DNA of 64,000 bases from Strigamia acuminata (lineage: Eukaryota > Arthropoda > Chilopoda > Geophilomorpha > Linotaeniidae), in assembly GCA_949358305.1 (NCBI GenBank), contig OX442317.1:4282186-4346185 (forward strand). Reading direction: 5' to 3'. Both the position numbers and the translations under genes were made by a program. The notes under the pieces were generated by a model. It was not told where the DNA came from, did not search any database, and was given only the letters and a program-made list of their open reading frames with translations. Below, in pieces: positions 1 to 11,327 of this stretch. Positions within the stretch are counted from its first letter, which is position 1; each line of letters opens with the position of its first letter.

Positions 1-1475
1 GTGTAAATGGAGCAAAAGATGGGATTGAGGTCAAGTTTGTGACGAGTTTTTAAAAGAGGTCATTTTGCGTTCAGTAGCCTCGACCTTGTGATTTTTGTGT
101 TTTGTCTTTTCCTCGTGGTTAATGAAACCTTCACACGTAATATCAACAGAGCGGAATAAATCTTTTTTTTCTTCTTCTTCTTTTTAATAATCTCTTTTAT
201 CCCGTCAACCGAATCTGGGACGAATTTTTCCAACTTTCATTCGAGGTTTTAGTGGAACAAAAGCAAAAAACCGCCGCTAGGGAATGGCGCCGATTCATTC
301 TATTTTTCGCCACTGGGAATTTCAAAGGGTTGAACGATCCGTGCCCAACTTCCTCGTCCACTGCCCTTAGCTAGGCGGACTCGAGTGACCCATGATTTCC
401 ATAAAGGAGCAAAATTGTTGCTAATTCCTACTGTTTAGTGACATTAACCCAGAGAGAGTTTTCTTTTCCAATTTCTAGGTCACTGATCACTCGTCCTGCC
501 TTTATTATTTTTTTTTAATTACACATTTCAACACAAGGGGATTGACTTAATGGGCCCATCTGGTTTCGAAATTAGCATTACTCGTTATGCAAAAGCGAAA
601 TTAATAATAAACTTCTTGGAAATTCAAGATGAACGTACTAATTTATTTTTTATGACCGAAAATGGGAAGTGATACAAAGAATTAAATGATTAAATGAATC
701 AATAAATGACGACGATTCGCGAGACGATGGCGCTGTCACAAATATCAAGCCCTAGTGAGAAAATAAATCAACAAAAAAATTGAATTTTTAATCTTCCTAC
801 CCAAATATTTTCCCAAAACTATTATTTTTCAAGGGGGAATAAAATAAAAATAAATAAATTCTATGAATATTGACCGTTGACAATAGAAACAGCGGCGGCC
901 ATCTTTGAATTCGGAGTCAAGAAATGATAATGACCCTTGGTGGCCATTAACCCCTTTGAGACGGTGATACTGACCTAGTAGTAGAGTGGAATGTGTTTTA
1001 AGTTAAAGTCGATGACGTGATCGGAAGTGGACCTTGTCGGAAGCGTGGCTTTGACCCCGTGATCTCATTCGAGCGCCCTCGTTTGCGTGGGAGGGGGACT
1101 CGAATCTCATCTCAACCTTGGAAGGGACAAGGGAAGCGACCTTTAAGCCACAAATTAACTTGTTTGGATAATTTGCGAGCATGGAAAGGGTAAATCACGT
1201 GATATCACAACGATTGGTCGTTGCTCGTTGGCTTCCCCTCGCTCTTATTTCCTCTTTGCAATTGGACGGCACCTGCGGTTTTCCTCATCACTCACGACCC
1301 GAGATCGCGCTGCAGCGACGCATTTGAAATTTGCATTCAATTCGCCCAATTTACATGCTGGAGTGGAGGAAAAAAGGTCGAAAACGTTATTTCTGACGTG
1401 GATTTATTTATTTATTTTGATTTTAGTTTGTTTAATTGGGATTTTTTTTTGTTTTTTTGTTTTTTAGTGTTCGAT
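1..1475. other. 5' flank of the Yan gene, no gene seen
   Basis: I see no convincing coding exon here. The stretch is AT-rich with short homopolymer runs. A splice acceptor (polypyrimidine tract ending TTTTTAG at 1467) lies just before the first recognised Yan start codon. One or more untranslated 5' exons and the promoter of that gene therefore probably lie within this stretch or to its left. I could not place them. Confidence 0.5.
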
Positions 1476-4400
1476 ATGAACCGGTTGGAGGCACCGAACA
1501 CACCGAATGATGTGACACATTATTTACCCGCAAATTGGAAATATTTTTATCCGTTATACCGACCGCCAACTTCGCCGCCAACTCGACAAAATCACACTTA
1601 TGACGCGCAGACTTTGTTACCGCCAGAATTACGTAAGTTTGTTGTCGTGGTGGGTTTTTATTGGATTCTAGAATTGATTTAATTCGCATAACAACTCGCC
1701 CTAGAAACCACTTGTTTGTTTACTGCGCGTGCGCGCTGTTGGGAATTCGATTTTCCAGTAGGTTTTCTGAGGGGAGAAATAAGGTTTTGGTTGGAAACGT
1801 GAATAAATTGGGATGGGAAATGAAATTTTGGCAAAAGTTATTGTTTTTGATGATTAATGGGTTTTTGAAACACGGATGTGGGTTCCTATTTGTATAATTT
1901 TGACGTTGGGATATAAAATGTTTATTTTTTTTTATAATTTTTTTTTAGCTCGTGATCCACGTTTATGGACCCGGCAAAACGTTCAAACTTGGATCCAATG
2001 GTGTCAAGATGAGTTCGATTTGCCATCTATAGATGGATCTGCTCACTTCACGATGAACGGTGAGTCGGTGGTTAGAAAATGTAGAAATAATAATAATTCT
2101 TTCGTCATTTCGTGCATTTTGGATTTAAAACTAGTTTAAACGAGTTTGGACGTGGCGTGATGGGGGAATGGCATAAAAATGCCTTTTATGTATTTCTGTA
2201 TTGTCACTTTTTCAAGGAAGTTCCGTTTTTAAAAATAGAAATATATATATAAAAAAAAAATGAAGGAAATGTTCTCCTTTGACAAATAATGTGTCCGTGT
2301 CACGGCATCTGTCAATTCGGAAATTGGGCGCAGCGAAACAAATTTTTATTTTATTTATCCAAACAAAACTATGTGGTGAGATGTAGAACTCGTTTTAAAA
2401 ATGTGTAAAATAAAATCGCATCTAGTGCGTAAAAGTCGTTTTATTGCATTTTTAATGGGTAGTAAATGCATAAAAGTCGTTCTAAATGTGTAAATGTACG
2501 TTGTGTGTAAAATGTGTAAAAATGTACACAAACTCCTTTTAATGCAATCAAATAGGTTGTAAATGCATAAAAATTGTGTTAAATGCGTAAAAACACGTTT
2601 GAAAAGTGTAAAAACACGTCTGAAAAGTGTAAAAACACGTTTGAAAAGTGTAAAAACACGTTTGAAAAGTGTAAAAACTCGTTTTAAAAGTATGAAAGCT
2701 TATTTTAATGCGTAAAATCTCGTTTTAAATGCGTAAAACCATTTATAAAATGCATTGTATAAACGTTTTAGATGCATAAATTTCGTGCAATTGCGTAAAA
2801 ATCATTTTAAAATCTAAAATCTCGTTTTAAATACGTAAAAACGCATCCAAAAATTCACTAATTTGAACTTTTATTCTTTTTTCCAAGCAAAAACACACAA
2901 TATCATATGTCACCCATTGTTCAAACCAAAACGTGTTGGCGTGTAACAGTATTTTGTAATCCCATCCTGAATTCCTGATGGCCCAATTAGCACGCGGCAT
3001 AAAATCCGACCTTTTCTCCACTTTCGTAATTTTCGTCCCTTTTATTCTCCGCACCTGTTGAAAAGGAAAATATGGCCCTGTCACCTGCAGGTCCACAAAG
3101 GGCAGGAAAAAGTTCCACTCGAATCCCGCCTTCGCATCTCCGCTTGGCGTTTGTCCCCAAAGGTTTTGGCGTTTACTTCCTTGCGACGCCCCCCGAACAC
3201 GCATTTCCAATTTCCTTCCTCGTTGCGTGCATCTCTTTTTCCTTTAGTTTCACATAAATTTGCTGATTGTTCCAAGCAAACCGTGAAATGAAAGAAAGTG
3301 AATGGAGAATTGTATTTTTTTTTATTTTTTTATTTTTTTTTAATTTTTAATTTTTTTTTAAAAATAGATTTATGTGTTTGTTGCAACATTTTCCAGCTAA
3401 TTCAATCTGGCGTTTAAATATTTGTTTAATGTATCGGCGCGTCACGAGTTTATTGTTTCCTGAAAAATTTCCTTACATCCTTAATCTTAAATATCAGGAT
3501 CCGGCTATTAAATGTGCTGTGTTGACGTTGTTTGTCCTAGATTGCAATTTTGGAGGGGTTTTTTTTATGGGTGTTTGCAATTATGAGTATGTTGTGGAAT
3601 GAGGATTGAAACTGGGTTTTAAATGGGGATGGGGTTGGACTGGTTTAGTAATTTATAATTTCTTTGATGTTTTTTGTATAAATTCTATTTTTTTTCACAT
3701 TATCGTGAAAATTCAACATTTTTTCCCACTTTTTTTGTCCAAATTCAATTTTTTTTTATATTTGCGTGCAAATTCAACATTTTTTTCCACTTTTTTTATG
3801 CATTTTTACACATTTTCTCAAATTTTTCTCATTTTCTCGCATTTTTTTCACATTTCTTGCATTTTTCTCACATTTCCTCGCATTTTCGCACGTTTTCTCG
3901 CATTTTCGCACGTTTTCTCGCATTTTTCTCACATTTTCTCGCATTTTCTCACATTTTCTTGCATTTTCTCACATTTTTTCGCATTTTCTCACATTTTCTC
4001 GTATTTCTCACATTTGCTCTCGCATATTTCTCGCATTATCTCGCATTTTTATCACATTTTCTCGCATTTTCTCACATTTTTCTCGCATTTTTCTCGCATT
4101 TTTCTCACATTTTCTCGAAATTTGCCAAAAAATTCAAATCTTCTCCAATCTTCTCAAGTTTTATAATAAAAAATTCAACGTTTTTTTACAAATTTTCTCA
4201 AATATTGCTTTAAAAAAAATCAAATTTTGTCGAAACCCTTCAGTTATGACTCAAACATCACCCAAAATTACCACAAATTTGGAGATATTGAACCAAACAA
4301 AAAAAACCATAAATTTTCAAACCCATTTAAAACCATACAAGTATTAAAACGAATATTTATTTTTATTCTTTCAGGAAAAGCCCTCTGCCTGCTACTTCGG

Positions 4401-6031
4401 TCCGATTTCACCGAACGATCTCCACGAGCAGGCGACATTTTATACAATGTAATACAAATTTTACTCAGAGAAGGTAACCCAAAAATAAAAATAAAACCAA
4501 CCAAATGTCTAAACCAACAAATCTCACCTAGCGAGCGATAATCATCCCGCATACAATTCGATCCGCATGTACGGATACGAAAACGGAACCGGCCCCGACA
4601 TCACCTTACCAGAAGGAATGACGAGTTCTTGGCCCGTCATCAACTCCGATTTCCACAACCTCGGCCACGTCATTCACCAACCGAGAGTCCAAGTCTCCCC
4701 GAGCACGAGTGGCGTCGAAAGCACAGTTACACTGAGTCCAGCACCGTCCACTGACAGTCATTCGGGCGGCTCGCCGCGACTGCATCGCACCTCGCACAGC
4801 AGCAAACAAAAAACTCACGAGCAAAATGGCAGTGTATCAGGTACAGAAATAATCAAAAAAAAAAAATTAATTTCTCACGTTTTATTCAATTTTTTCTGCA
4901 ATCAGATTACGAAGACAGCGGTACAGACAGCCCGGTACCGTCCATGGTATTAGAAACGGTTCACGCGGAACCGAAAAAACCAATTTCAATCGCGACCGAA
5001 CCAACGCCTACAATAGGCGAACCAATCACAAGTAATAAATGATTATTAGAGAGTTTGCGGGATGCATTTTTCCCTTACAGTTAAACACTATACGGTATAA
5101 AAATAGTGTAAGGGAAAAATGATAAATTAAGTTTTTGCGGGCTGCACTTTTCCCTTATCAGTACACTATTTCAGCCAACTACTGACAGTTAGTAATTTTG
5201 GGCCTAAAAATTTAATTTGGGGGCGTAAATGTGCAAATTTCTGCATGAAATTCCATTATTATGCCTATAAAGTATGGTTTTGGGCCTAAAATTCAATTTT
5301 GGGCCTCACTTATCATTCAATCTACGTATCTATGACTGATGTGTTTGATCAGGACAACAAAATACTCGCCATTTGCAATGGGCGGAGCTAACAATATAGT
5401 GTTCTCAATTCTGATTGGCTGCGCTAAATTTTAATTTAGTGTTGAAAACGATACACTAAAGATTTTTCCCTTACGATATGGCACTAAAATAGTGTAACGT
5501 GGCACAAAACGAGGGAAAAATGCATCACGCAAACTCTATTATCACGATTACCGAAATTAAGGTTTTTTAATTTTTGATAGACGGGCGACTTTTATGGGAC
5601 TTTTTACACCAGTTGTTGAACGACCCGGCGCAGCGCTACAGTTCGTGCATCCGCTGGTTCAACCACGAAAGCGGGATTTTTAAAATCACGGATCCGAACG
5701 GATTGGCGAGACTGTGGGGATTGCAGAAGAACCATCTGAATATGAATTTCGACAAAATGTCGCGCGCTTTAAGATATTATTACCGCGTGAATATCTTACG
5801 GAAGGTGCAGGGCGAAAGACATTGCTACCAGTAAGTCGAAATAAGTTGAGATAAAATATAAAATATTTTAATTTTTGATTTTATTTTTTTTTTAGGTTTC
5901 TAAGGCAGCCGACCGAGTTAAAAAACTGTAAACAAAGAGCGCTGTTGAATAAGTTGCGCATGAATGATAAACCTTTGGATATGAGTATCCATAGCAACGG
6001 TTTGGGTGGAATCAAAACCGAGGAACAGTAA
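1476..6031 (+). CDS. aop: Yan / Anterior open (ETV6/7-type) ETS transcription factor
   Basis: Seven coding exons: 1476-1632, 1949-2059, 4375-4473, 4532-4840, 4906-5031, 5581-5830 and 5896-6031, giving 395 residues in one frame. Residues about 48-125 form a SAM/Pointed domain (LPPELPRDPRLW, then [16 protein letters not shown]). Residues about 268-352 form the ETS domain ([54 protein letters not shown]), followed by [10 protein letters not shown] as in Yan. Yan/TEL proteins are nuclear repressors that polymerise through the SAM domain and are switched off by MAPK downstream of receptor tyrosine kinases. Several Ser-Pro sites lie between the two domains (VSPS, LSPAPS, GSPRL, DSPVPS), consistent with such control. 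The protein is much shorter than fly Yan because it lacks a long C-terminal tail. The ATG at 1476 follows an acceptor, so the 5' UTR is probably spliced. AATAAA lies near 6175. Confidence 0.95.
2397..2845. repeat. Degenerate tandem array, unit about 19-21 bp
   Basis: Variants of GTAAAAACACGTTTGAAAA are repeated. The core at about 2580-2690 is nearly perfect and the flanks are degenerate (GCGTAAAA and ATGCGTAAAA). It lies in intron 2 of the Yan gene. Confidence 0.8.
3790..4125. repeat. Pyrimidine-rich tandem array, TCTCGCATTTTCTCACATTT
   Basis: A unit of about 10 bp (TCTCGCATTT/TCTCACATTT) is repeated for over 300 bp in Yan intron 2. It is strongly strand-asymmetric, with almost no G. Overlapping open frames rich in F, S and H arise only from the repeat and are not genes. 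Confidence 0.85.
5048..5537. mobile_element. MITE family B, copy 1 (ATT target duplication)
   Basis: The ends are inverted repeats: AGAGAGTTTGCGGGATGC on the left and its complement on the right. ATT lies on both sides (5045-5047, 5538-5540). The right end has lost one CT. It sits in Yan intron 5, just before the ETS exon. A second copy at 17479-17970 is about 490 bp and highly similar. No ORF is present. The superfamily is uncertain. Confidence 0.88.
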
Positions 6032-6568
6032 TCGTTTAAAATCACAAACTGCACCCGTCCATGTTTTTTAGGTTTCCAGGCTGTAAAGTGAATCTTATGG
6101 CAGCAAGATCTCTTGTTTTTATTTTTCGTCACCTTTTTTTATTATTTTTTTTTTAAAAAAAAAGCTAAATATAAAATAAATACACGAAAATCAAAATTTT
6201 TTATTATTTTGAATTTTTGGCCGATTTATTTATTCATTTTTGCATTTTTGTTTCTATTCGGGACCAAACAAGCGAATTTATTATTTGTACATTTTTTTCT
6301 CTTATTATTATTCTTTTTGTTTGTGAAAATCTTTTTCGTTTTATGTCATTGACTCACTAACACAAAAAACGTGTCTAAAGATGAATATATGTATACATAT
6401 TTTACATTTTTGAAAACTCTTATTTCAGGTTGCAAAAATTATTATTCCTCTTCATTTGTGTAAAAAAAAAATATTTTTGTTTTATATTATTTAGACCAAA
6501 TCATGTAAAGCTCATCAAATTATTTTTATTCAATATACATTAAAGAAAAAAAGAAAAAAAAAGACTTT
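6032..6568. other. Convergent 3' region between Yan and mtSSB-1
   Basis: AT-rich stretch with no coding signal. It carries a candidate AATAAA for Yan near 6175 and, on the other strand, an AATAAA (TTTATT near 6525) just past the mtSSB-1 stop. The two genes are tail to tail. Confidence 0.6.
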
Positions 6569-7309
6569 TTACACTTCGTCGTATTCCTTCTGTGCTTTTC
6601 TCGGTAACAAAATGACTTGGTCTGCGAAATACACGAATTAACGCGACGGAAAACTCGTTTAATTAGGTTTATACCTGCGAAAATCGTCGTCCTAGGGTGA
6701 GCCACTCCGGCAAAATCTGTCACTTCTCCGTAGGTGAGTTTTCCTTGTACGATACATCGTTGCCTGACGGAATTAAGCGTGTAAGTTAAGGGATTTAATC
6801 GTTCGTCATTTTCTTTACCCTTTTTGTAAGTAATTGAACACGCTTTCCCGCAGACGGGGTTTGAAGACGGCCACCCTGTGCCAATCGGTTATTTTTTTCG
6901 AGTCGCCATTCTCGTCCGTTTCCATCATGTTAGTGGCAATACTGAAAACTGTTGCCTGTTTTTCTGCAGATCCTTGCTTTTCCGGCTTTTTTCCAACTCG
7001 TCCCATAAGTATGACTTTATTTACACCTGAGAAGAATGTTTAGACATTATAATTTTGTGCTTTTCGACGTTTGTAATTTAATTTTACTTTTTTCTATTAT
7101 AAAAGGAAGAGATCCGTATTTGGGACCTAGTTTGTCATCGTCGATGTCGGGGGTCAGTCCATCAGTTACGGGTAAATCGGTCGAGTAGAAACGTGCTATT
7201 GGTCTGAGGAGATTGGACGTTTGCTACAATTCGAATAATTGGGTTATTAATTAAGAAAATGGAGAAAAACATTCAAATATACCCGAAAACCCCGTTGCAA
7301 AGCAGCCAT
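6569..7309 (-). CDS. SSBP1: Mitochondrial single-stranded DNA-binding protein, copy 1
   Basis: Exons read on the minus strand: 7309-7283, 7223-7088, 7026-6819, 6763-6675 and 6621-6569; 170 residues. The OB-fold is unmistakable: VNKVILMGRVGKKPE, then ATVFSIATN, DWHRVAVFKPRLRE, then KGQRCIVQGKLTYGEV and IFADQVILLP. mtSSB coats single-stranded mtDNA at the replication fork and stimulates the polymerase gamma/Twinkle replisome. Residues 1 to about 55 are basic and Arg-rich near the start (MAALQRGFRQ, LLRPIARFYSTD), as expected for a mitochondrial presequence. The domain exon is 208 nt and the next 89 nt, identical to copy 2 downstream, so the two genes arose by genomic tandem duplication. Both copies are intact. 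Confidence 0.95.
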
Positions 7310-7854
7310 GTTTGGATTATGAGTATGAGTATGGTGTTTTGTTAATAGAGGGCGACTTACTAATATGGAAATTTAAATTGTGGTGGTTATTAAAATAATA
7401 TTTCCGATAGGCAAGCAAGCAAGGAATTATCAAGTGAAAAAAGTGAAATGAAGAAGCATGGACAAGACGAATTTTTAATTTTGTTAAGAAAACATTGACA
7501 GGGTCAATGGTCGAAGCGCCACAATGAGCAAAAATAAGCCGACAGTCTTTCAAGTAAGAGAATTATTTTATTTTCAAATATTTTTTACATTTATTTAAAA
7601 TGTCGATAATTCATTTTACGTCTTCCAAGGTGAATTTCTTCGAGGCGAAAAGGAAATCCACGCTCGCTTTTATTTACCCGGTTGGCTCGGCTACAATTCC
7701 AGTATACTTCTGAATACAAATTTCGTTTGTTTTTCAGTTGCGGTTTCCTTTCCACCGAAAATACCGTTCACAACTACACTGGAATATTGCACAAGTTTGT
7801 AATAAAACTAAATAATAGAAAATTGGTTATATTTCATACTCTGGCTATACCAGA

Positions 7855-7935
7855 GTAGTGGTCTAGTTAGCACAGTGGTCTAATACATCGCTCTGGCCAC
7901 CAAGAGGTGTCCGGTTCGATCCCCTCTCCAGTAGA
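7855..7935 (+). repeat. tRNA-derived SINE-like sequence
   Basis: A B-box-like GGTTCGATCCC at about 7913 and an A-box-like TAGTTAGCACAGTGG at about 7866 are spaced as in a tRNA. The T-stem and acceptor stem do not pair, so this is not a working tRNA. An old tRNA-derived SINE head or tRNA pseudogene fits best. It lies between the two mtSSB genes. Confidence 0.45.
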
Positions 7936-8191
7936 ATTTTTATTTAAGATTTTTATGTTAAATACAAATGGCGCGTGATGAAAATGGTGCTGCCACCAAC
8001 TAACATGTGGTTCAGTCGGTGGATGAGTATTTCAGTGATATATCTCGGTGCCAGGGGCCATCTGATGCCATTTATTTTGCCAAATCCACTTAAATTAACT
8101 ATCAATTATCCCAAATTATTGCAGCATATCAAATTATTTTATTCAATATACACTTTATACAAAACAAACTGAAAAAAGTATATTAATGACG

Positions 8192-8938
8192 TCACAGTTC
8201 GCGCTCTTCCGCAACAAAAGCACTTTGTTCGGCTTCAATTCCCGATTCCTTTGGGAAGAAAATAACTTCATCTTTGAAAAAATTAAAATTAAAAAAAAAA
8301 TTAATATTCCAATCGGATTTATCCAACTTAATCAATATTACCAGCGAAAACTGATGTCGTGGACCGAGTAATTCCAGATGGCTCTGTCACTTGTCCATAT
8401 CCGATCTTTCCTTGCACAAAACACCTTTGCCTTGATAAAATAACAATACGGAACGTTAAATACGAGATTCCACTGCTTTAAATCGACTCTGTCGTACCCT
8501 TTTCTCAGGAAATTGTACACGTTGTCTCGAAGACTCGGTTTAAACACGGAAATTCGATGCCATTCCGTCCTTTGCTTAAAATCGCCACTCTCGTCTTTAT
8601 ACGTCGTGTTAGTCGCCATGGTGAAAATAGTTACTGGGTTTTCTTGGGAGCCTCTACTCTGAGGTTCTGTACCAACTCGTCCCAAAAGAACAACTTGATT
8701 TATACCTAAGAAATAAAAAATAATTAATTTCTTAAAAAAAATTTAACAAAAATTTTGAAAAAATTTACATTTCTCCATCGATGGCGGCGCATTCTTCCAC
8801 GGCACATCATCAGTCACATAAAAACGTCTAATCGGTCCGACGAAATCAGTCGCTTTCTAAAGAAAACACAAAAATCAACACCAAAACTACCGTTGGAAAC
8901 TTCAAATTTACCCGAAAACAAGCACGCCACGCAGCCAT
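8192..8938 (-). CDS. SSBP1: Mitochondrial single-stranded DNA-binding protein, copy 2
   Basis: Exons on the minus strand: 8938-8912, 8856-8769, 8705-8498, 8430-8342 and 8271-8192; 163 residues, frame open throughout. It shows the same OB-fold landmarks: INQVVLLGRVGTEPQ, NPVTIFTMATN, EWHRISVFKPSLRD, then KGQRCFVQGKIGYGQV and VFADEVIFFPKE. A presequence-like start (MAAWRACFRK) and the tract FVGPIRRFYVTDD precede it. Exons 1, 3 and 4 match copy 1 exactly in length (27, 208, 89 nt) and all intron phases agree. The N-terminal linker and C-terminal tail differ, so the pair is old and under constraint rather than a fresh duplicate. The tail (GIEAEQSAFVAEEREL) is longer and acidic. It is head-to-tail with copy 1 and divergent from the acyltransferase gene. 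Confidence 0.95.
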
Positions 8939-9506
8939 TTTGAATTCTAGCTCCTTTCCGTCCACAGAGGGCCCCAAGATCATGCTCCCAATCCTCGACA
9001 GACGGCAGCATTTTCGTGGGCAATTTAATCCCGTATTGTATATATATATCCACATATTTATCAGTTTGTGTGCAGGTAATCACAATCTCTTCTCAATTTC
9101 CGTGCTTATTAATCCGTTATTACACCATAGGTGAGCCGTCCGCCACGCGTATCCACCGAGGCCGTAAAATGAACCGAGAATTGCAAACGGATATTTCGTT
9201 ACTCGTTTAATCGATAGTCAAGCAGACGACGAATAGACGTACAAAATATAGAGAAAAAAATGCTAATTTGTGGCCCTTTCGGCATCTTAAAAATAGACAT
9301 GTTTATTCTGCATGTTTAAATCGCCTCTGTGCCTAATTGGATGTGTCGTAAATGCCAATTCGTCGATCGATAGTCAAAGTAATGAGACAGGGGAAGCCAG
9401 TTCTCGTCAATATTCATTGATTTTAAATTTTATTTTTGTGATTTATTTAAATTTTTTTAAATTTTTTTTTTTAAATTTTTATTTTTTTAAGCATTGAAAA
9501 TATATA
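8939..9506. promoter_or_regulatory. Shared divergent upstream region (mtSSB-2 / acyltransferase)
   Basis: The 568 bp between the start codons of two outward-facing genes hold no protein exon I can support. A GTGAGC donor-like site near 9129 could end an untranslated first exon of the acyltransferase gene. This is probably a bidirectional promoter; the claim rests on gene orientation only. Confidence 0.4.
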
Positions 9507-9789
9507 ATGGCAGATTTAGTTCTGATTCCACAAACGGAATACAAAGCTTTCAGCGAAGACTTGAAATCGGAACTTCCAAAATCGTTGAAGGTTGTTTATA
9601 AAACGTTTTTGTTTATTAAATTTAAATTTTATTCATTTTAAATTGTATTATTTCCAGGTTATAAGTTTGTTGCAACGATATCAAAGGGACAATGATATTA
9701 AATGCTACGCGAGGATGATTGGCACGAAAATGGACGTGAAAATGGTGGTAATTAAGCAGATTGACGAACGATTTCAAAAAGTAATTTAA

Positions 9790-9822
<33 letters not shown>

Positions 9823-11061
9823 TTAAAAATAAAATCATTTTTATCTTAATTATTATTTTTTTTTTGTTAAATATAATTTTCAGTTCGATTTGGACCAAGA
9901 TTTTACAGTTTACTGCAACTCGTTCGAACTGCTCAACAAAATGATCGAAAGCAAACCCGTGATGGATCAAAACAAAGTCATTTTGTTTCGAGACATCACC
10001 GACGATTTAATCCCTATTTACGCAGCCGCTAGTCGACGGCATGCTGGGAAACTGCATCTGGTGGACACGTCTTTCATTCTTTATCAGCTTCCCGACGACA
10101 AGAAACTTGTCAAACGGTAAACAAACAAATAAAATGATGTAACAAATCGAGAAATTCATTTTTAAATTTTTTTAAAAAGTTTTCCTGCCGATGTCGAATT
10201 GGGTCCAATAACCGAAGAAAGTCACGAGTACATGATGAGAGTGTCTTGGTTGTACCGGGAATTGGTGGCGCCCGACGAATTCCACCGCATGATGCTGTCC
10301 GATTTGTCCACGGGCCTTTTCATTCCGATTATACGATCTCATGGGTCCCATCAGATGGAACATGCTCGCCATCTTGTGTCGTGGGCCGTGTGCAATTCCG
10401 AGGGCAGTGTTGGTTTGGTTAACACACTCGCGGAACATCAAAATAAAGGTGATGGTTCAGCTTCCCTGCCGAGCACTTGTGTGCCAACCTCGATATTCAC
10501 GGGAAAAATTCAGTTTTTTCCCTTTAAACGTGTGAAAAATTCTATTTTTTGACCATAAACGTGTGAAAAATCATATTTTTGTGCCTAAAAATTCATATTT
10601 GCGTCTAAAATGGCCATTTTAAGCGCACAAAATGGCTTTTTTTGTCACTTTTTATTATTTTTATACATAAAAATTCATTTTTTCCCTCAAAAAATGCCGT
10701 TTTTGTGCTGAGAGAGCTTTTACTTGTTATCGTTAAAAGTCGAGTGAAATTTGATTTATTTCTTGCAGGTTACTCAAAATTAGTCATTTCCCACCTGTGC
10801 AAGCAACTTCTAGACAACGGTCGAATCCCCACGGCGGACATAGACGAACGGCAAACGTCGAAACAAGAACTATTCGAATCGGTCGGATTCGTGAAAGTTT
10901 ACAAATACAAATGGGGATACCACGTTCCGAACAGTGCGGTCGAGATCGAAAAATTCTCCAAATTTTCCACGCAACTCAAGCGTCTCGACGGCCGGGTGTT
11001 CAAACCACCGCCATCGTCGCCCGTCGACGAACACAAACCGACCATTCACATCCAGATATGA
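9507..11061 (+). CDS. GLYAT/FR47-type N-acyltransferase
   Basis: Exons 9507-9590, 9658-9780, 9884-10116, 10180-10448 and 10769-11061; 333 residues. The C-terminal half carries the GNAT/FR47 acetyl-CoA-binding core: HLVSWAVCNSEGSVGLVNTL followed by AEHQNKGYSKLVISHLCKQL, where the loop HQNKGY is the pyrophosphate-binding motif A. The sequence ends ELFESVGFVKVYKYKWGY, a typical FR47 end. The N-terminal half (VISLLQRYQRDNDIKCYARM, VILFRDITDDLIPIYAAAS) resembles the glycine N-acyltransferase-like 3 family. Such enzymes transfer an acyl group from CoA to an amine, often glycine or another small amine. The substrate cannot be read from sequence. Intron 4 carries simple GTGTGAAAAATTC-type repeats. 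Confidence 0.9.
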
Positions 11062-11327
11062 AATTATATTTAAAAAACAATTATACAAAAAATTATACAA
11101 AAAAATATATAATTTTTCCAAAAACTGAAAAAAATGAAAAAAAAAACCATAATAATAACTACAAAATTTCTTATAATAATAATAACAATCGTTTCATTTC
11201 GTTCCCCACAAACAATCGCGTTTTCGCACCAAGCTGTAATTACATTTAGTTTCTAAGGCAACCATGGGCTGACGCGAGTTTTTGTGCTGCGGCCATCTTG
11301 TGAAAATGATTTGACACTTATGTGACG

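Noticed and set aside
3606-4347. Three overlapping open frames rich in F, H and S
   Set aside because: All come from the TCTCGCATTT tandem array inside a Yan intron; no other coding evidence.
5048-5537. PIF/Harbinger assignment for family B
   Set aside because: The target is ATT by the empty-site comparison, not the usual TWA, so I left the superfamily open.
7855-7935. Functional tRNA gene
   Set aside because: The A and B boxes are present, but the T-stem and acceptor stem do not pair; a SINE or pseudo-tRNA fits better.
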